64,000 nt of DNA from Aureicoccus marinus (GTDB lineage: Bacteria; Bacteroidota; Bacteroidia; Flavobacteriales; Flavobacteriaceae): assembly GCF_002954325.1 (NCBI RefSeq), contig NZ_MQVX01000001.1, positions 1,394,196-1,458,195 of the forward strand, read 5' to 3'. Below the pieces are notes generated by a model. It saw only the letters and a program-made list of their open reading frames with translations. It did no database searches and was not told the DNA's origin. Shown in pieces: positions 33,972-43,624 of the stretch (its first letter is position 1; each line of letters begins with the position of its first letter). The position numbers and the translations under genes are program-made.

Positions 33972-34777
33972 CGGAAAGAGGTTATTCCAAACTTGGCTGC
34001 CTCTGCCTTGGCTTCAGGAGCCCAGGCGGCTAGATTAGCGATACGGGTATCATTGGAAGGGTGAGTACTCAAAAATTCTGGTGGTGCGTTACCTCCACTA
34101 TTGGCCTTCATCCGTTTCCACAGCTCTGCTGCCTCGTCTGGATTATAACCCGCAATAGCCATAATTTGTAAACCAATGCGATCGGCTTCGGTCTCGTGGC
34201 TTCGACTGAAAGGAAGAACTCCTAAAACGGTAGAGCCGATACCATAGGCTTGATTGAAGGTATTTCTTTTTTGAGGATCCGTTATCGCAACATTTCCGGC
34301 TACCGCCCCTATTTGCTGCACCATACCTGCGCTCATACGCTGAGCTCCGTGATCTGCCAGCGCGTGAGCCACTTCGTGCCCCATCACAACGGCAATACCT
34401 GTCTCGGTTTGAGTAATCGGCAGGATACCCGTGTAAAATACGATCTTTCCCCCTGGCATACACCAGGCATTCACCGTCTTGTCCTGGACCAAGTTGTATT
34501 CCCATTGGTAATCCTTGAGATATCCCGGGTAACCATTCGCGTTTAACCAACGTTCTGCCGCAGAAGCAATACGTTGACCCACCCGCTTGATGGTTTCGGC
34601 TTCAGCCCCCTGCTTAATGACCTTGTTTGCGCCAAGAAATTGGTCATACTGGGCAAAAGCCATCGGAAATATTTGGCTATTGGGATAAAAGTTGAGTGTT
34701 TTCTTCCCGGTGAAGGGATTCGTTTTGCAAGCGGCGACCGCAAAAAACAAAACGAAAATGAGACCTAATTTTCTCAT
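33968..34777 (-). CDS. M48 family metalloprotease lipoprotein
   Basis: The 269-residue protein has a lipoprotein signal (VLFFAVAAC, Cys17) and the M48 zinc motif VVMGHEVAHALADHGAQR. The third ligand is the Glu in SHETEADRIG, and PEFLSTHPSNDTRI is near the C-terminus. This resembles E. coli LoiP/YcaL-type proteases that degrade misassembled outer-membrane proteins. It is probably anchored to a membrane facing the periplasm. The stop overlaps the MFS gene start by 4 bp, indicating cotranscription. Confidence 0.92.
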   Translation of the reverse strand: MRKLGLIFVLFFAVAACKTNPFTGKKTLNFYPNSQIFPMAFAQYDQFLGANKVIKQGAEAETIKRVGQRIASAAERWLNANGYPGYLKDYQWEYNLVQDKTVNAWCMPGGKIVFYTGILPITQTETGIAVVMGHEVAHALADHGAQRMSAGMVQQIGAVAGNVAITDPQKRNTFNQAYGIGSTVLGVLPFSRSHETEADRIGLQIMAIAGYNPDEAAELWKRMKANSGGNAPPEFLSTHPSNDTRIANLAAWAPEAKAEAAKFGITSFR

Positions 34778-34813
34778 CTTCTCTTGTGTTTGTTGGCGGT
34801 AAATTACAAAAAT

Positions 34814-37213
34814 TTAGATGCCAACCAGATGCAACTCGGTGAAATCCTTGTGTACCACAATGGTGTTGTCATCTGAATACTGCACCTTATTGTAATTCAC
34901 TTTTTCATTGTCCAGCTCTATCATTCCGATCTTAAAGGGAAGACCGTGGAAGGTCATACGGATGTTTTCGTAAGGTGTCATGAAGGAACCATCCTTAAAC
35001 TGTTGGATAATAAGTTCACCATCCTTTCCACGAAGGCGGAACTTACGGAGACTAAATCGTCCCTTCTTGTAATCGTATCCGTCTTGTTGATCTTCATAAA
35101 CTGTTGAGTTTTCTTGGCCTTCCACATAGTAAACATCGATGCGAAGTTCTTCCAATTTCTTCTCTCCAACATACTGCTGAACCGGGTATTTCGGTATCAT
35201 GGACCCCGCTTTAATGAACATGGGGATGGTATCTAACGGGCATTCCACATACTTCTCGGTTCCTCCGTGATGAAACTCATCCGTCCAATAATTGTACCAC
35301 TCCCCTCTTGGCAAATACAATCTTCTGCCCAAGACATTTGATTCTTGTACGGGAACAATGAGAATCTGCTCACCAAAGAGAAATTCATCTGTACGGAAGT
35401 GCGTCTGAGGATCCGCTTGATCATAGAAGACCAACGACTGCAGCATGGGCAAACCGTCCTGAATGTATTTGTAGAACATAGTGTACAAATACGGAAGTAA
35501 TTCGTACCTCAGCTCCAAGTACTTGCGGACGATATCGGTGATTTCGTCCCCAAAGGACCAGGGTTCCTGATCTCCGTGGTCACCACTGGAATGAACTCGA
35601 CAAAAAGGGTGGAAAATTCCCAGTTGTACCCAACGTGCAAAAAGCTCTCCATTGGGCTGTTCTGCAAATCCACCGATATCTGTTCCTATAAAAGAGTACC
35701 CACTCATACACATACGCTGAGCTTGTACATTGGCGATCCAGAGGTGTTCCCAAGTCGCCACATTATCTCCGGTCCAGGTCGCACAGTAGCGCTGAGTCCC
35801 CGCATACGCTGCCCTGGTTAAAACAAAAGGACGCTTCGGGAAACTGAATTTCTTGAGGCCATCGTAGGTCGCACGGACCATTTGCATACCATAAACATTA
35901 TGGGCCTTTCGGTGACTGCAGGGATGTCCATCGTAGTCGTGGCGCATATCCAGGTTGGCCGTTTTAGTCGGCACATCCATAATGGCGGGTTCATTCATGT
36001 CATTCCAGACCCCGTGCACCCCAATGTCTGCAATCATCTCTTTGTAGAGGCCTGCCCACCATTCGCGTACCTCGGGATTGGTAAAGTCAGGGAACTTACA
36101 CTCCCCTGGCCAAACTTTCCCTTTAAAATGTGGACCATCGGCTCGTTTACAGAAGAAGTCATTTTCCATCGCCTGTTGGTAGACCCAGTAATCCCGATCT
36201 ATTTTAATTCCAGGATCAATCATGGTTACCGTTTTCATTCCCATGGCTTCCAGCTTTTCGACCATTTTCTTGGGGTTCGGAAAGCGGCGATTATTCCAGG
36301 TAAAACAACGGAAGCCTTCCATATAATCGATGTCGAGGTAAATCGCATCGCAAGGCAGTTTGAGATCACGGAACTTTTTGGCAATTTCCATAACCTGCTT
36401 TTCCGGATAATAACTCCACTTGGATTGGTGAAAGCCCAAAGCCCACAAAGGAGGTAACTCGGGCACTCCGGTCAAATCGGTATAAGCTTCTACGACCTGA
36501 GACATTTTAGGTCCATAGAAGAAATAGTAGTTCATTTCGCCTCCATCTGCCCAGAAGCTGGTGACGTTTCGCTTTTCCTGGGCGAAGTCGAAATACGTAC
36601 TGAAAGAGTTGTCAAAGAAAATTCCGTAGGCCAAATCGTTGTGAAGGCCCAGATAAAAAGGAATTGACTTGTAGAGTGGCTCCTGGTCCTTGTGGTAAGC
36701 GTACTGATCAGTAACCCAGTTGTTTACTCGCTTGCCCTTGAGGTTGATGTGAGACGCTTTATCCCCCATACCGTAGAAGCTTTCGGCTTGTTGAGTGACT
36801 TTACTCATCTTCACCACATTTCCACCGTAAGCAAAGTTTTCTTCCCAATGAAAACCGTTTTCCTCCTCACTGATCATATTGCCATCCAGGTCTGTAATTT
36901 CGACCTTGAGATTGTCTTTCTTGACATAGACGATCAGCTTAGCGGTTGTGAGTACATATTCCGGTGGTCCTTCAGTCACTTCTAAGACATTATAGCCCAA
37001 GGAAACATCATCCGCAATAGCATAAGAAAAATCAGGTTCAAAAACGTGTTCCGTAGCGTATCGAAAACGCAGAGCACTATCACGTAAGACGGTAATCTCC
37101 AGGATTACCCCATTTTGAGTAGTGAAGTACACGCGATCGTTCTCTCTGTGAAAGTCGACAATTTGATTTGGAAATTGATTGCCTCTGTGGGCTATTTCGG
37201 TATTGGTAATCAT
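34814..37213 (-). CDS. GH31 family alpha-glucosidase
   Basis: The 799-residue glycoside hydrolase of family 31 contains an N-terminal beta-sandwich domain (residues 1-230) and a catalytic barrel. The nucleophile signature is GVWNDMNEPAIMD near 400 and the acid/base Asp is in WTGDNVATWEHLW. The SFIGTDIGGFA and HSSGDHGDQEPW segments follow, and beta-sandwich domains end the chain. No signal peptide is visible, so it should act in the cytoplasm on alpha-glucans. It lies next to the glycogen branching enzyme gene, which fits intracellular glycogen or maltodextrin metabolism. Confidence 0.95.
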   Translation of the reverse strand: MITNTEIAHRGNQFPNQIVDFHRENDRVYFTTQNGVILEITVLRDSALRFRYATEHVFEPDFSYAIADDVSLGYNVLEVTEGPPEYVLTTAKLIVYVKKDNLKVEITDLDGNMISEEENGFHWEENFAYGGNVVKMSKVTQQAESFYGMGDKASHINLKGKRVNNWVTDQYAYHKDQEPLYKSIPFYLGLHNDLAYGIFFDNSFSTYFDFAQEKRNVTSFWADGGEMNYYFFYGPKMSQVVEAYTDLTGVPELPPLWALGFHQSKWSYYPEKQVMEIAKKFRDLKLPCDAIYLDIDYMEGFRCFTWNNRRFPNPKKMVEKLEAMGMKTVTMIDPGIKIDRDYWVYQQAMENDFFCKRADGPHFKGKVWPGECKFPDFTNPEVREWWAGLYKEMIADIGVHGVWNDMNEPAIMDVPTKTANLDMRHDYDGHPCSHRKAHNVYGMQMVRATYDGLKKFSFPKRPFVLTRAAYAGTQRYCATWTGDNVATWEHLWIANVQAQRMCMSGYSFIGTDIGGFAEQPNGELFARWVQLGIFHPFCRVHSSGDHGDQEPWSFGDEITDIVRKYLELRYELLPYLYTMFYKYIQDGLPMLQSLVFYDQADPQTHFRTDEFLFGEQILIVPVQESNVLGRRLYLPRGEWYNYWTDEFHHGGTEKYVECPLDTIPMFIKAGSMIPKYPVQQYVGEKKLEELRIDVYYVEGQENSTVYEDQQDGYDYKKGRFSLRKFRLRGKDGELIIQQFKDGSFMTPYENIRMTFHGLPFKIGMIELDNEKVNYNKVQYSDDNTIVVHKDFTELHLVGI

Positions 37214-37224
37214 AGTGAATAGGC

Positions 37225-37249
37225 GCCTGGAAATTGAATTTCCACAGGC
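37225..37249. repeat. inverted repeat between glgB and the GH31 gene
   Basis: GCCTGGAAATT and AATTTCCACAGGC face each other around a single G, with two unpaired bases in one arm. TTTTTAT follows on the plus strand. On the minus strand, the direction of the flanking genes, no T-run follows. It could be an operator or a weak hairpin in the GH31 leader. Confidence 0.3.
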
Positions 37250-37336
37250 TTTTTATCAATATTCTGTTGATGAATAAGTACTCAACGAGGACACGTCCGC
37301 ATTATTGAGCAAGCTAACCAATTTGAGGGCAAATTC

Positions 37337-39241
37337 TTACTTCAAAACCACCATACCCAGAGGTGGGAGTTTCAACTGCACGGACTGAGCACATCCGTGC
37401 CAGCCCACTTTTTCTACCTTAATTTTTTCGTTGAGTTGACCGGTACCGGCGAATCGCTTGTCGTCGGAGTTAAACACTTCTTTGACTCGGCTGGCCTTAG
37501 TCACTCCTACGCGATAATTCTCGCGAACCACTGGAGTAAAGTTGCAGACCACAACAATATCGTCCTTGGGGTCATCGGTTTTACGAACAAAGGAAATCAC
37601 GGAATTTTCGTTATCGTTGTACTCCAACCACTCAAATCCGTCATAACTGAACTGCTTCTTGTGCAAGGCCGGATACTTCTTATACAAGCTGTTCAGGGAT
37701 TTGATCAGCTCTTTTACACCGTTGTGAAGAGGATAATCCAACAAGTTCCATTCCAGGCCTTGTTCGAAGTTCCACTCGGAAGTTTGTCCAAATTCGCCAC
37801 CCATAAAGAGGAGTTTAGTCCCGGGGTGGGTGAACATATAACTGAAGAGCAAGCGCAAATTGGCAAAACGCTGCCACTCATCACCGGGCATGCGATAAAT
37901 CAGGGACTTTTTCCCGTAAACCACCTCATCATGTGATAAAGGCAACATGAAGTTTTCGGTAAAGGCGTAAGCCAAACTAAAAGTGATATCGTTCTGATGG
38001 AAGCGGCGGTGAATAGGTTCTTTTTTGAAGTACTCCAGGGTATCGTGCATCCACCCCATCATCCACTTCATTCCGAAGCCCAGACCTCCTAAATCCACAG
38101 GCTTGGAGACTCCCGTAAAGGCTGTAGACTCCTCCGCAATGGTTTGTACATCCGGAAAGCTGGCATAGACTTCCGTATTCAGGTCCCGTATGAAGGATAG
38201 GGCTTCCAGGTTTTCGTTGTTCCCGTAAATATTGGGTTCCCATTCTCCATCTTCACGGGAATAATCCAAATAAAGCATGGAAGCGACCGCGTCAACACGC
38301 AAACCGTCCGCGTGGTAATGATCTAACCAGAATATCGCATTACTGATTAAAAAGGCACGGACTTCATTTCGTCCGTAGTTAAAGATCAAGCTCTTCCAAT
38401 CCGGGTGGTAGCCTCTTCTTCTGTCCGGGTGTTCATACAGGTGAGATCCATCAAAAAAGCCCAATCCGTGTGCATCCTCCGGAAAGTGAGAAGGTACCCA
38501 ATCCAGGATGACTCCAATACCTTCCTGGTGAAGTCGATCCACCAAAAGTTTAAATCCATCCGGATTTCCAAAACGGGAGGTGGGGGCAAAGTAGCCCGTA
38601 AGTTGGTAGCCCCAGGAGGGATCATAAGGGAACTCCATTACCGGCATGAACTCCACATGGGTAAAGCCCATCTCAGCCACATAATCCACCAACTGTTCCG
38701 CTAATTCTTCATAATTGAGGTATTCCCAGCCATTCTTCTTTCTCCAGGAACCTAAATGCACCTCGTAGACCGAATAAGGACTTTCGAGACTGTTGTGCTT
38801 TTTTCGGCTACGCATCCACTTTTGGTCTTCCCAATCGTATTGACTGTCCCAGACCATGGAGGCCGTTTTTGGCGGGTGTTCAGCTGCCCGAGCAAAAGGA
38901 TCCGCCTTTTCCGTTACCACGCCATTGTGATGCGATTGAATTTTGTACTTGTATAAGGTACCCGATCCCAAGCCCGGTATAAAGCCTTCCCAAATCCCAC
39001 TGCCATCCCAACGCACCATCAAAGGATGCTCTTCTTCATTCCAGTGGTTAAAATCACCAACGACGGAAACCGCAGCGGCTGATGGTGCCCAGACGGCAAA
39101 GTAGACTCCCGCCTCTCCTTCAACGGTGGTGACATGAGAGCCTAATTTCTCGTAAAGGCGGTAGTGTTTTCCGCTTTTAAAAAGGTCAATGTCAAAATCA
39201 GTAAAAAGAGAAAAGGGAAGAACGGCGGCGTTGGTGCTCAT
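37337..39241 (-). CDS. glgB: 1,4-alpha-glucan branching enzyme
   Basis: The 634-residue GH13 enzyme introduces alpha-1,6 branches into glycogen. The N-terminal CBM48 has VYFAVWAPSAAAVSVVGDFNHW (from residue 46). The catalytic barrel has WVPSHFPEDAHGLGFFDG, ADGLRVDAVASMLY (nucleophile Asp), VQTIAEEST (Glu acid) and LPLSHDEVVYGK (His-Asp). The chain ends in a beta-sandwich domain. The length is typical of short-form GlgB. It lies upstream of the GH31 gene on the same strand with 123 bp between them. Confidence 0.97.
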   Translation of the reverse strand: MSTNAAVLPFSLFTDFDIDLFKSGKHYRLYEKLGSHVTTVEGEAGVYFAVWAPSAAAVSVVGDFNHWNEEEHPLMVRWDGSGIWEGFIPGLGSGTLYKYKIQSHHNGVVTEKADPFARAAEHPPKTASMVWDSQYDWEDQKWMRSRKKHNSLESPYSVYEVHLGSWRKKNGWEYLNYEELAEQLVDYVAEMGFTHVEFMPVMEFPYDPSWGYQLTGYFAPTSRFGNPDGFKLLVDRLHQEGIGVILDWVPSHFPEDAHGLGFFDGSHLYEHPDRRRGYHPDWKSLIFNYGRNEVRAFLISNAIFWLDHYHADGLRVDAVASMLYLDYSREDGEWEPNIYGNNENLEALSFIRDLNTEVYASFPDVQTIAEESTAFTGVSKPVDLGGLGFGMKWMMGWMHDTLEYFKKEPIHRRFHQNDITFSLAYAFTENFMLPLSHDEVVYGKKSLIYRMPGDEWQRFANLRLLFSYMFTHPGTKLLFMGGEFGQTSEWNFEQGLEWNLLDYPLHNGVKELIKSLNSLYKKYPALHKKQFSYDGFEWLEYNDNENSVISFVRKTDDPKDDIVVVCNFTPVVRENYRVGVTKASRVKEVFNSDDKRFAGTGQLNEKIKVEKVGWHGCAQSVQLKLPPLGMVVLK

Positions 39242-39416
39242 AGATCTGCTTTTGTAAGTGCAATATTACGCAACTTTTATATTCAGCACTCCCCGAAAGA
39301 GTCTGAAAAAGAAGGAAAAAAAGGGATTTCTTCCCGTATTTTTGAAGGGGGCCAAAAAAAGTGGCATCCTTTTTGTTTTAAGAAGAGAAAACCAAGTGTA
39401 ATCAAAAGTAAAGAAG

Positions 39417-39983
39417 ATGAGAAAAGGATTATTTTACAGTATAAGCGCGCTATTTTTAATCGTTATGACGGCCTGTGAAGGACCAGTAGGACCTCCAGGG
39501 TTTGATGGACGCGACGGATTGGATGGACGAGATGGCCAGGATGGTGTAAATATCCTTGGGACAGTGATCGATATTCAAGGAACCTTTGACGCCTCGAATA
39601 ACTACTCCATCTTGTATGAATTTCCGCAGACCGTAGAAGTTTTTGAAACGGATATTGTATTGGTTTATCTGTTGTGGGACCAAACCACCGACAGCAATAA
39701 CGAGCCTGTCGATATTTGGAGACTCCTCCCTCAGACCCGTATCCTGAATCAGGGACTCTTGCAGTACAACTACGATCACACCTTCTTGGATGTGAACCTG
39801 TTCTTGGAAGCTGATTTTGATTTGGCGACCCTTATGCCGGGTGACACTGACGATCAGGTTTTCCGTATCGCCATCATTCCTGCGGAAGCTTCTAGCTCTG
39901 CACGGATCAACTTCAACGACATGCAAGCCGTGATGAACCTGTTGAATGTCGAAGAAGAAAACATTCCTAAAGTGGAACTTTAA
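39417..39983 (+). CDS. collagen-like lipoprotein
   Basis: The 188-residue protein has a lipoprotein signal (LFLIVMTAC, Cys20). Directly after it come seven Gly-X-Y triplets (GPV GPP GFD GRD GLD GRD GQD), a short collagen-like stretch. A beta-rich globular domain of about 140 residues follows, with IQGTFDASNNYSILYEFPQ and IWRLLPQTRIL. Proteins of this type are common in Flavobacteriia and of unknown function. The gene stands alone and has its own terminator. Confidence 0.85.
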   Translation: MRKGLFYSISALFLIVMTACEGPVGPPGFDGRDGLDGRDGQDGVNILGTVIDIQGTFDASNNYSILYEFPQTVEVFETDIVLVYLLWDQTTDSNNEPVDIWRLLPQTRILNQGLLQYNYDHTFLDVNLFLEADFDLATLMPGDTDDQVFRIAIIPAEASSSARINFNDMQAVMNLLNVEEENIPKVEL

Positions 39984-40027
39984 TACCCTTCTTGAGAAGG
40001 AACCTCAATATAATTTTTGAATAAGCC

Positions 40028-40060
40028 AATAAGCCCTGACGCGTTCAGGGCTTATTTTTG
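40028..40060 (+). terminator. terminator after the collagen-like lipoprotein gene
   Basis: AATAAGCCCTGA and TCAGGGCTTATT form a perfect 12-bp stem around CGCGT. A short T-run follows. It lies 45 bp after the stop codon. Confidence 0.85.
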
Positions 40061-40137
40061 TTATACGGAAAGGTCAAAACCTCTTTTTAGACAAAAGAAT
40101 GAGGAATTAAGTACCTTGAACACAAGGAAAGTTATAC

Positions 40138-40548
40138 ATGAACGAAGAGCAAAACTACCCTGGCCAAAAATCGGAAGAGGATTGGAAAAGTCAACTGAGT
40201 AAAGAGGAATACCGGGTTCTCCGAAAAGGGGGAACTGAATTCCCTCATACCGGCAAATACAATTTGCATTTCGAGGAGGGGAAATACCGTTGTAAGGCTT
40301 GTAATGCCCCTCTTTTTGAAAGCGAACACAAATTTGCCAGTAGATGCGGCTGGCCTTCTTTTGATCAAGCGATTGAAGGGGCTATCGAATACCTTCGAGA
40401 CACCACCCATGGGATGATTCGCACAGAAACCCGTTGCGCAAATTGCGGATCTCATTTAGGGCACGTTTTTGACGATGGACCCAGAGAGACCACCGGGCAA
40501 CGATATTGCATAAACTCTGTATGCCTCGACTTCGACGCACCGGAATAA
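40138..40548 (+). CDS. msrB: peptide-methionine (R)-S-oxide reductase
   Basis: The 136-residue single-domain MsrB reduces methionine-R-sulfoxide. Zinc-binding CxxC pairs are in YRCKACNAPLF and CANCGSHLGHVF. The catalytic Cys is in QRYCINSVCLDF and the substrate His region is FASRCGWPSFDQ. No signal peptide is seen, so it is cytoplasmic. It is followed by a DUF1572 gene 10 bp downstream on the same strand. Confidence 0.96.
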   Translation: MNEEQNYPGQKSEEDWKSQLSKEEYRVLRKGGTEFPHTGKYNLHFEEGKYRCKACNAPLFESEHKFASRCGWPSFDQAIEGAIEYLRDTTHGMIRTETRCANCGSHLGHVFDDGPRETTGQRYCINSVCLDFDAPE

Positions 40549-40558
40549 AACACTTAAT

Positions 40559-41080
40559 ATGACCGAAACCTTTCTGGAATCCATCACCAAAGAGTTTAAC
40601 CGATACAAATCCTACGGAGACAAAACCCTGAAGCGTTTGACCCTGGAGCAAATGCTGTGGGAGCCCGCCGCCGATGTGAACAGCGTGGGGGTACTTGTCA
40701 AACACATGAGTGGCAATATGAAGAGCCGATTCACCAATTTCCTGACGGAAGACGGCGAAAAGAGCTGGAGACACCGGGATCAGGAATTCGTAATAGATTT
40801 CGAGTCCAAAGAAGAGGTCGTCGCCCTCTGGGAAGATGGCTGGGCCATTCTCTTTGAGGCACTAGAAAGTCTGAATGCAGAGAATTTCGGATCCACGGTC
40901 TACATCCGCGCAGAGGCTCACAGCATTCCTCATGCCCTCCATCGACAATTAGCGCACTACGCCAGTCATGTTGGGCAATTGATGTACCTGGGTAAAATCA
41001 TTTTAGGAGACCAGTGGAGCTCCCTATCGATTCCCAAAGGTCAATCGGCAGAATTCAATAAAAGAATGTTCGGGCAGTAA
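40559..41080 (+). CDS. DUF1572 (DinB-like) protein
   Basis: The 173-residue protein fits the DinB-like four-helix bundle of the DUF1572 group. Candidate metal-ligand histidines are in VLVKHMSGNM near residue 48 and in HRQLAHYASHVGQLMYL near 133-141. These enzymes often act as thiol-dependent metal transferases, but no activity is known for DUF1572. It shares a strand and close spacing with msrB, which suggests a role under oxidative conditions; that is only a contextual hint. Confidence 0.85.
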   Translation: MTETFLESITKEFNRYKSYGDKTLKRLTLEQMLWEPAADVNSVGVLVKHMSGNMKSRFTNFLTEDGEKSWRHRDQEFVIDFESKEEVVALWEDGWAILFEALESLNAENFGSTVYIRAEAHSIPHALHRQLAHYASHVGQLMYLGKIILGDQWSSLSIPKGQSAEFNKRMFGQ

Positions 41081-41134
41081 AAAAGCCCTTTCGCAGATGC
41101 GGGCTTCTGCTGGTGCACAAGCCGAACTTCCCAC

Positions 41135-41166
41135 TTGATTTTTGACGCTTTTAATGCGTACTTTTG
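41135..41166 (+). promoter_or_regulatory. lpd promoter
   Basis: TTG at 41135-41137 is followed after 21 bp by TACTTTTG at 41159-41166, matching the Bacteroidota consensus. The ATG of the downstream gene is 33 bp further on. Confidence 0.55.
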
Positions 41167-41198
41167 CCGCTCGAATCAATTTATAACAAAGAAGCCAC

Positions 41199-42590
41199 AT
41201 GAGTCATTTTGATGTCATTGTTTTAGGAAGTGGACCTGGAGGGTATGTAACCGCCATCCGTGCGTCTCAACTCGGTCTAAAAACCGCTATTGTTGAAAAA
41301 GAAAGCCTTGGAGGAGTGTGCTTGAATTGGGGATGTATTCCGACTAAAGCCCTTTTGAAGTCTGCACAGGTTTTTGACTACCTCAAACACGCTTCAGATT
41401 ACGGGCTTACCGTTGGTGAATACGGGCACGATTTTAACGCTGTCGTAGGACGAAGCCGCGGTGTCGCCGACGGAATGAGCAAGGGTGTTCAATTCCTGAT
41501 GAAGAAGAACAAGATCGAAGTGATCATGGGCTACGGAACACTTAAGGCAGGGAAAAAGGTAATGGTTAACCAAGCCGATGGAACCCAAGCCGAATACAGT
41601 GCTGACAACATTATCGTTGCAACGGGGGCTCGCAGCCGCCAACTACACAGCTTGCCTCAAGACGGTAAAAAAGTAATTGGCTACCGCGAGGCGATGACGC
41701 TGGAAGAGCAACCGAAAAAGATGATTGTGGTCGGAAGCGGTGCGATCGGAATCGAGTTCGCTTATTTCTACAACGCCATGGGTACAGAGGTGACGGTTGT
41801 CGAATACATGCCTCAAATTGTTCCGGTGGAAGACGTTGAAGTTTCTAAGCAATTGGAGCGCACCTTCAAAAAATCAGGAATCAAAATCAAAACCTCTTCC
41901 GAAGTTACCCAGGTGGATACTTCCGGCGAGGGGGTTCGCGCCACCGTAAAGTCCGATAAAGGCGAAGAAATTCTTGAAGCCGACATCTTACTTTCTGCCG
42001 TTGGAATCAAATCCAATATCGAGAACATCGGATTGGAAGACGTCGGGATCATTGTTGATCGCGATAAAATCCAGGTAGACGAATTCTACCAAACCAATAT
42101 CCCAGGATACTACGCCATTGGCGATGTTACTCCAGGACCTGCCTTGGCGCACGTTGCCTCAGCAGAAGGAATCCTGTGTGTCGAAAAAATTGCCGGTATG
42201 AAGGTGGAGCCATTGGATTACGGAAATATTCCTGGATGTACCTATTGTATGCCGGAAATCGCATCTGTCGGTCTTACTGAAGCCAAAGCCAAAGAAGCCG
42301 GTTACGATATCAAGGTGGGTAAATTCCCTTTCTCTGCCAGTGGTAAAGCGAAAGCCAGCGGTAATTCTGATGGATTTGTCAAGGTCATCTTTGATGCCAA
42401 GTACGGAGAGTGGCTCGGCTGTCATATGATTGGTGCCGGGGTAACCGATATGATTGCGGAAGCCGTAGTTGCTCGCAAGCTGGAAACCACAGGACACGAG
42501 ATCCTCAAAGCAGTTCACCCTCACCCTACCATGAGTGAAGCGGTGATGGAAGCCGTGGCAGATGCTTACGACGAAGTGATTCACTTGTAA
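41199..42590 (+). CDS. lpdA: dihydrolipoyl dehydrogenase
   Basis: The 463-residue flavoprotein is the E3 subunit of 2-oxo acid dehydrogenase complexes. It has the FAD motif VLGSGPGGYVTAIRA, the redox disulfide GGVCLNWGCIPTKAL, the NAD motif VVGSGAIGIEFAYFY, GYYAIGDVTPG and the C-terminal His-Glu pair AVHPHPTMSEAV. The length is standard. It stands alone here with its own promoter and terminator, away from the E1/E2 genes. Confidence 0.97.
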   Translation: MSHFDVIVLGSGPGGYVTAIRASQLGLKTAIVEKESLGGVCLNWGCIPTKALLKSAQVFDYLKHASDYGLTVGEYGHDFNAVVGRSRGVADGMSKGVQFLMKKNKIEVIMGYGTLKAGKKVMVNQADGTQAEYSADNIIVATGARSRQLHSLPQDGKKVIGYREAMTLEEQPKKMIVVGSGAIGIEFAYFYNAMGTEVTVVEYMPQIVPVEDVEVSKQLERTFKKSGIKIKTSSEVTQVDTSGEGVRATVKSDKGEEILEADILLSAVGIKSNIENIGLEDVGIIVDRDKIQVDEFYQTNIPGYYAIGDVTPGPALAHVASAEGILCVEKIAGMKVEPLDYGNIPGCTYCMPEIASVGLTEAKAKEAGYDIKVGKFPFSASGKAKASGNSDGFVKVIFDAKYGEWLGCHMIGAGVTDMIAEAVVARKLETTGHEILKAVHPHPTMSEAVMEAVADAYDEVIHL

Positions 42591-42596
42591 AAAATT

Positions 42597-42623
42597 AAAA
42601 CCGGCCATTGTGCCGGTTTTTTT
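42597..42623. terminator. bidirectional terminator between lpdA and aroQ
   Basis: AAAACCGGC and GCCGGTTTT form a 9-bp stem around CATTGT. T-runs flank it on both strands. The aroQ stop codon abuts it. Confidence 0.85.
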
Positions 42624-43035
42624 ATAGAAAGCTCTGTAGTGCTAATTCGTAACTCCGGAGACCAAAGCCGAGCACAACTCCTTTACATACCGGAGACAAA
42701 TAGGATTTATGCCGGAACTCCTCCCGGGCCATGGTGTTGCTGATATGGACTTCAACTACAGGGGTCTTAATCGCATTGATGGCATCTGCCAAACCGATGG
42801 AGGTGTGGGTATAGGCACCGGCATTTAGAATGATCCCCTCCCCTTCAAATCCACACTCGTGCAGTTTATTGATCAGCTCCCCTTCCACATTGGATTGGTA
42901 CATGTCTAAATGCACTTCAGGGTACTTCTTTCTGAGATCCTCAAAGTAGGTCTCGAAAGATTGTGATCCGTAAGTATCGGGTTCTCTCGAACCGAGCAGA
43001 TTCAGGTTGGGTCCGTTAATAATGGTGATCTTCAT
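42622..43035 (-). CDS. aroQ: type II 3-dehydroquinate dehydratase
   Basis: The 137-residue enzyme dehydrates 3-dehydroquinate in the shikimate pathway. The active-site lid INGPNLNLLGSREPDTYG contains the catalytic Arg and Tyr. NAGAYTHTSIGLADAI and VEVHISNTMAREEFRHKS carry the catalytic His and Arg. The C-terminus has VLGFGLRSYELAL. It is a housekeeping enzyme and not linked to the dehydroquinate-synthase-like EboD 29 kb away. Two barrel genes lie between it and xerD. Confidence 0.96.
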   Translation of the reverse strand: MKITIINGPNLNLLGSREPDTYGSQSFETYFEDLRKKYPEVHLDMYQSNVEGELINKLHECGFEGEGIILNAGAYTHTSIGLADAINAIKTPVVEVHISNTMAREEFRHKSYLSPVCKGVVLGFGLRSYELALQSFL

Positions 43036-43076
43036 AATTATACAACGCTAAAGATACTCCTGGCGTACGGGAAAAC

Positions 43077-43099
43077 AAAAAAGGCTCCTTTCGGAGCCC
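43077..43099 (-). terminator. terminator of the outer-membrane barrel gene at 43124
   Basis: On the minus strand GGCTCC and GGAGCC pair around a GAAA tetraloop. TTTTTT follows. It lies 24 bp after the stop codon. Confidence 0.85.
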
Positions 43100-43123
43100 T
43101 TTATGATTAAGTTTGAGGAAGTC

Positions 43124-43624
43124 TTAGTTGAATTTCTTCCCTACTCCCAGAGTGAAGGTGTTGATATCAGTTAACTCACCAAAATCCCCACCACGACTTA
43201 CCTGAAAGGCATAGCGGGCAAAGGCAAACCAACCCTCAGCGAAAGTATACTCGCCACCTACTCCCAAGTCAACACCCGTCTTTCCATCCGGAATTCCATC
43301 TTCCAAGAGAATATTCAATTGAGGACCAGCCGTAACCTTAAAGTCTTCGGCAACCCCGTACTTCAATATCACAGGAACATACAGAGCGGTCAAATCTGAT
43401 ACGATGCTGAATAAAATCGCAGGCTCTAGGTAAAATTTTTCACTGAGACCAAGTTCATAACCTGCACCTACAAAGAAACCCAATTCACTATCAGAGGCAG
43501 ACCCAAATTCATCGAGATCCACTTTAACAGTTACATTGTTCACCCCTCCTTGAAGAGAAAACTGCGCTTGGGCCATGGCTGTGGTTAGGAGAGCAAATAG
43601 CCCTACCAATACTACTTTTTTCAT
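43124..43624 (-). CDS. outer-membrane beta-barrel protein (first of a related pair)
   Basis: The 166-residue protein has a signal peptide (MKKVVLVGLFALLTTAMAQAQ). The mature part shows about eight amphipathic strands ending in FTLGVGKKFN, typical of porin-family barrels. GFFVGAGYELGLSEKFYLEP and TAGPQLNILL resemble segments of the neighbouring barrel at 43770, so the two probably arose by duplication. A TATCTTTA sequence at 43658-43651 on the minus strand may be its promoter. Function and ligand are unknown. Confidence 0.82.
   Translation of the reverse strand: MKKVVLVGLFALLTTAMAQAQFSLQGGVNNVTVKVDLDEFGSASDSELGFFVGAGYELGLSEKFYLEPAILFSIVSDLTALYVPVILKYGVAEDFKVTAGPQLNILLEDGIPDGKTGVDLGVGGEYTFAEGWFAFARYAFQVSRGGDFGELTDINTFTLGVGKKFN

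Noticed and set aside
41083..41110. Possible terminator after the DUF1572 gene
   Set aside because: AAGCCC/GGGCTT can pair, but the loop is large, an alternative GCAGA/TCTGC pairing competes and no T-run follows.
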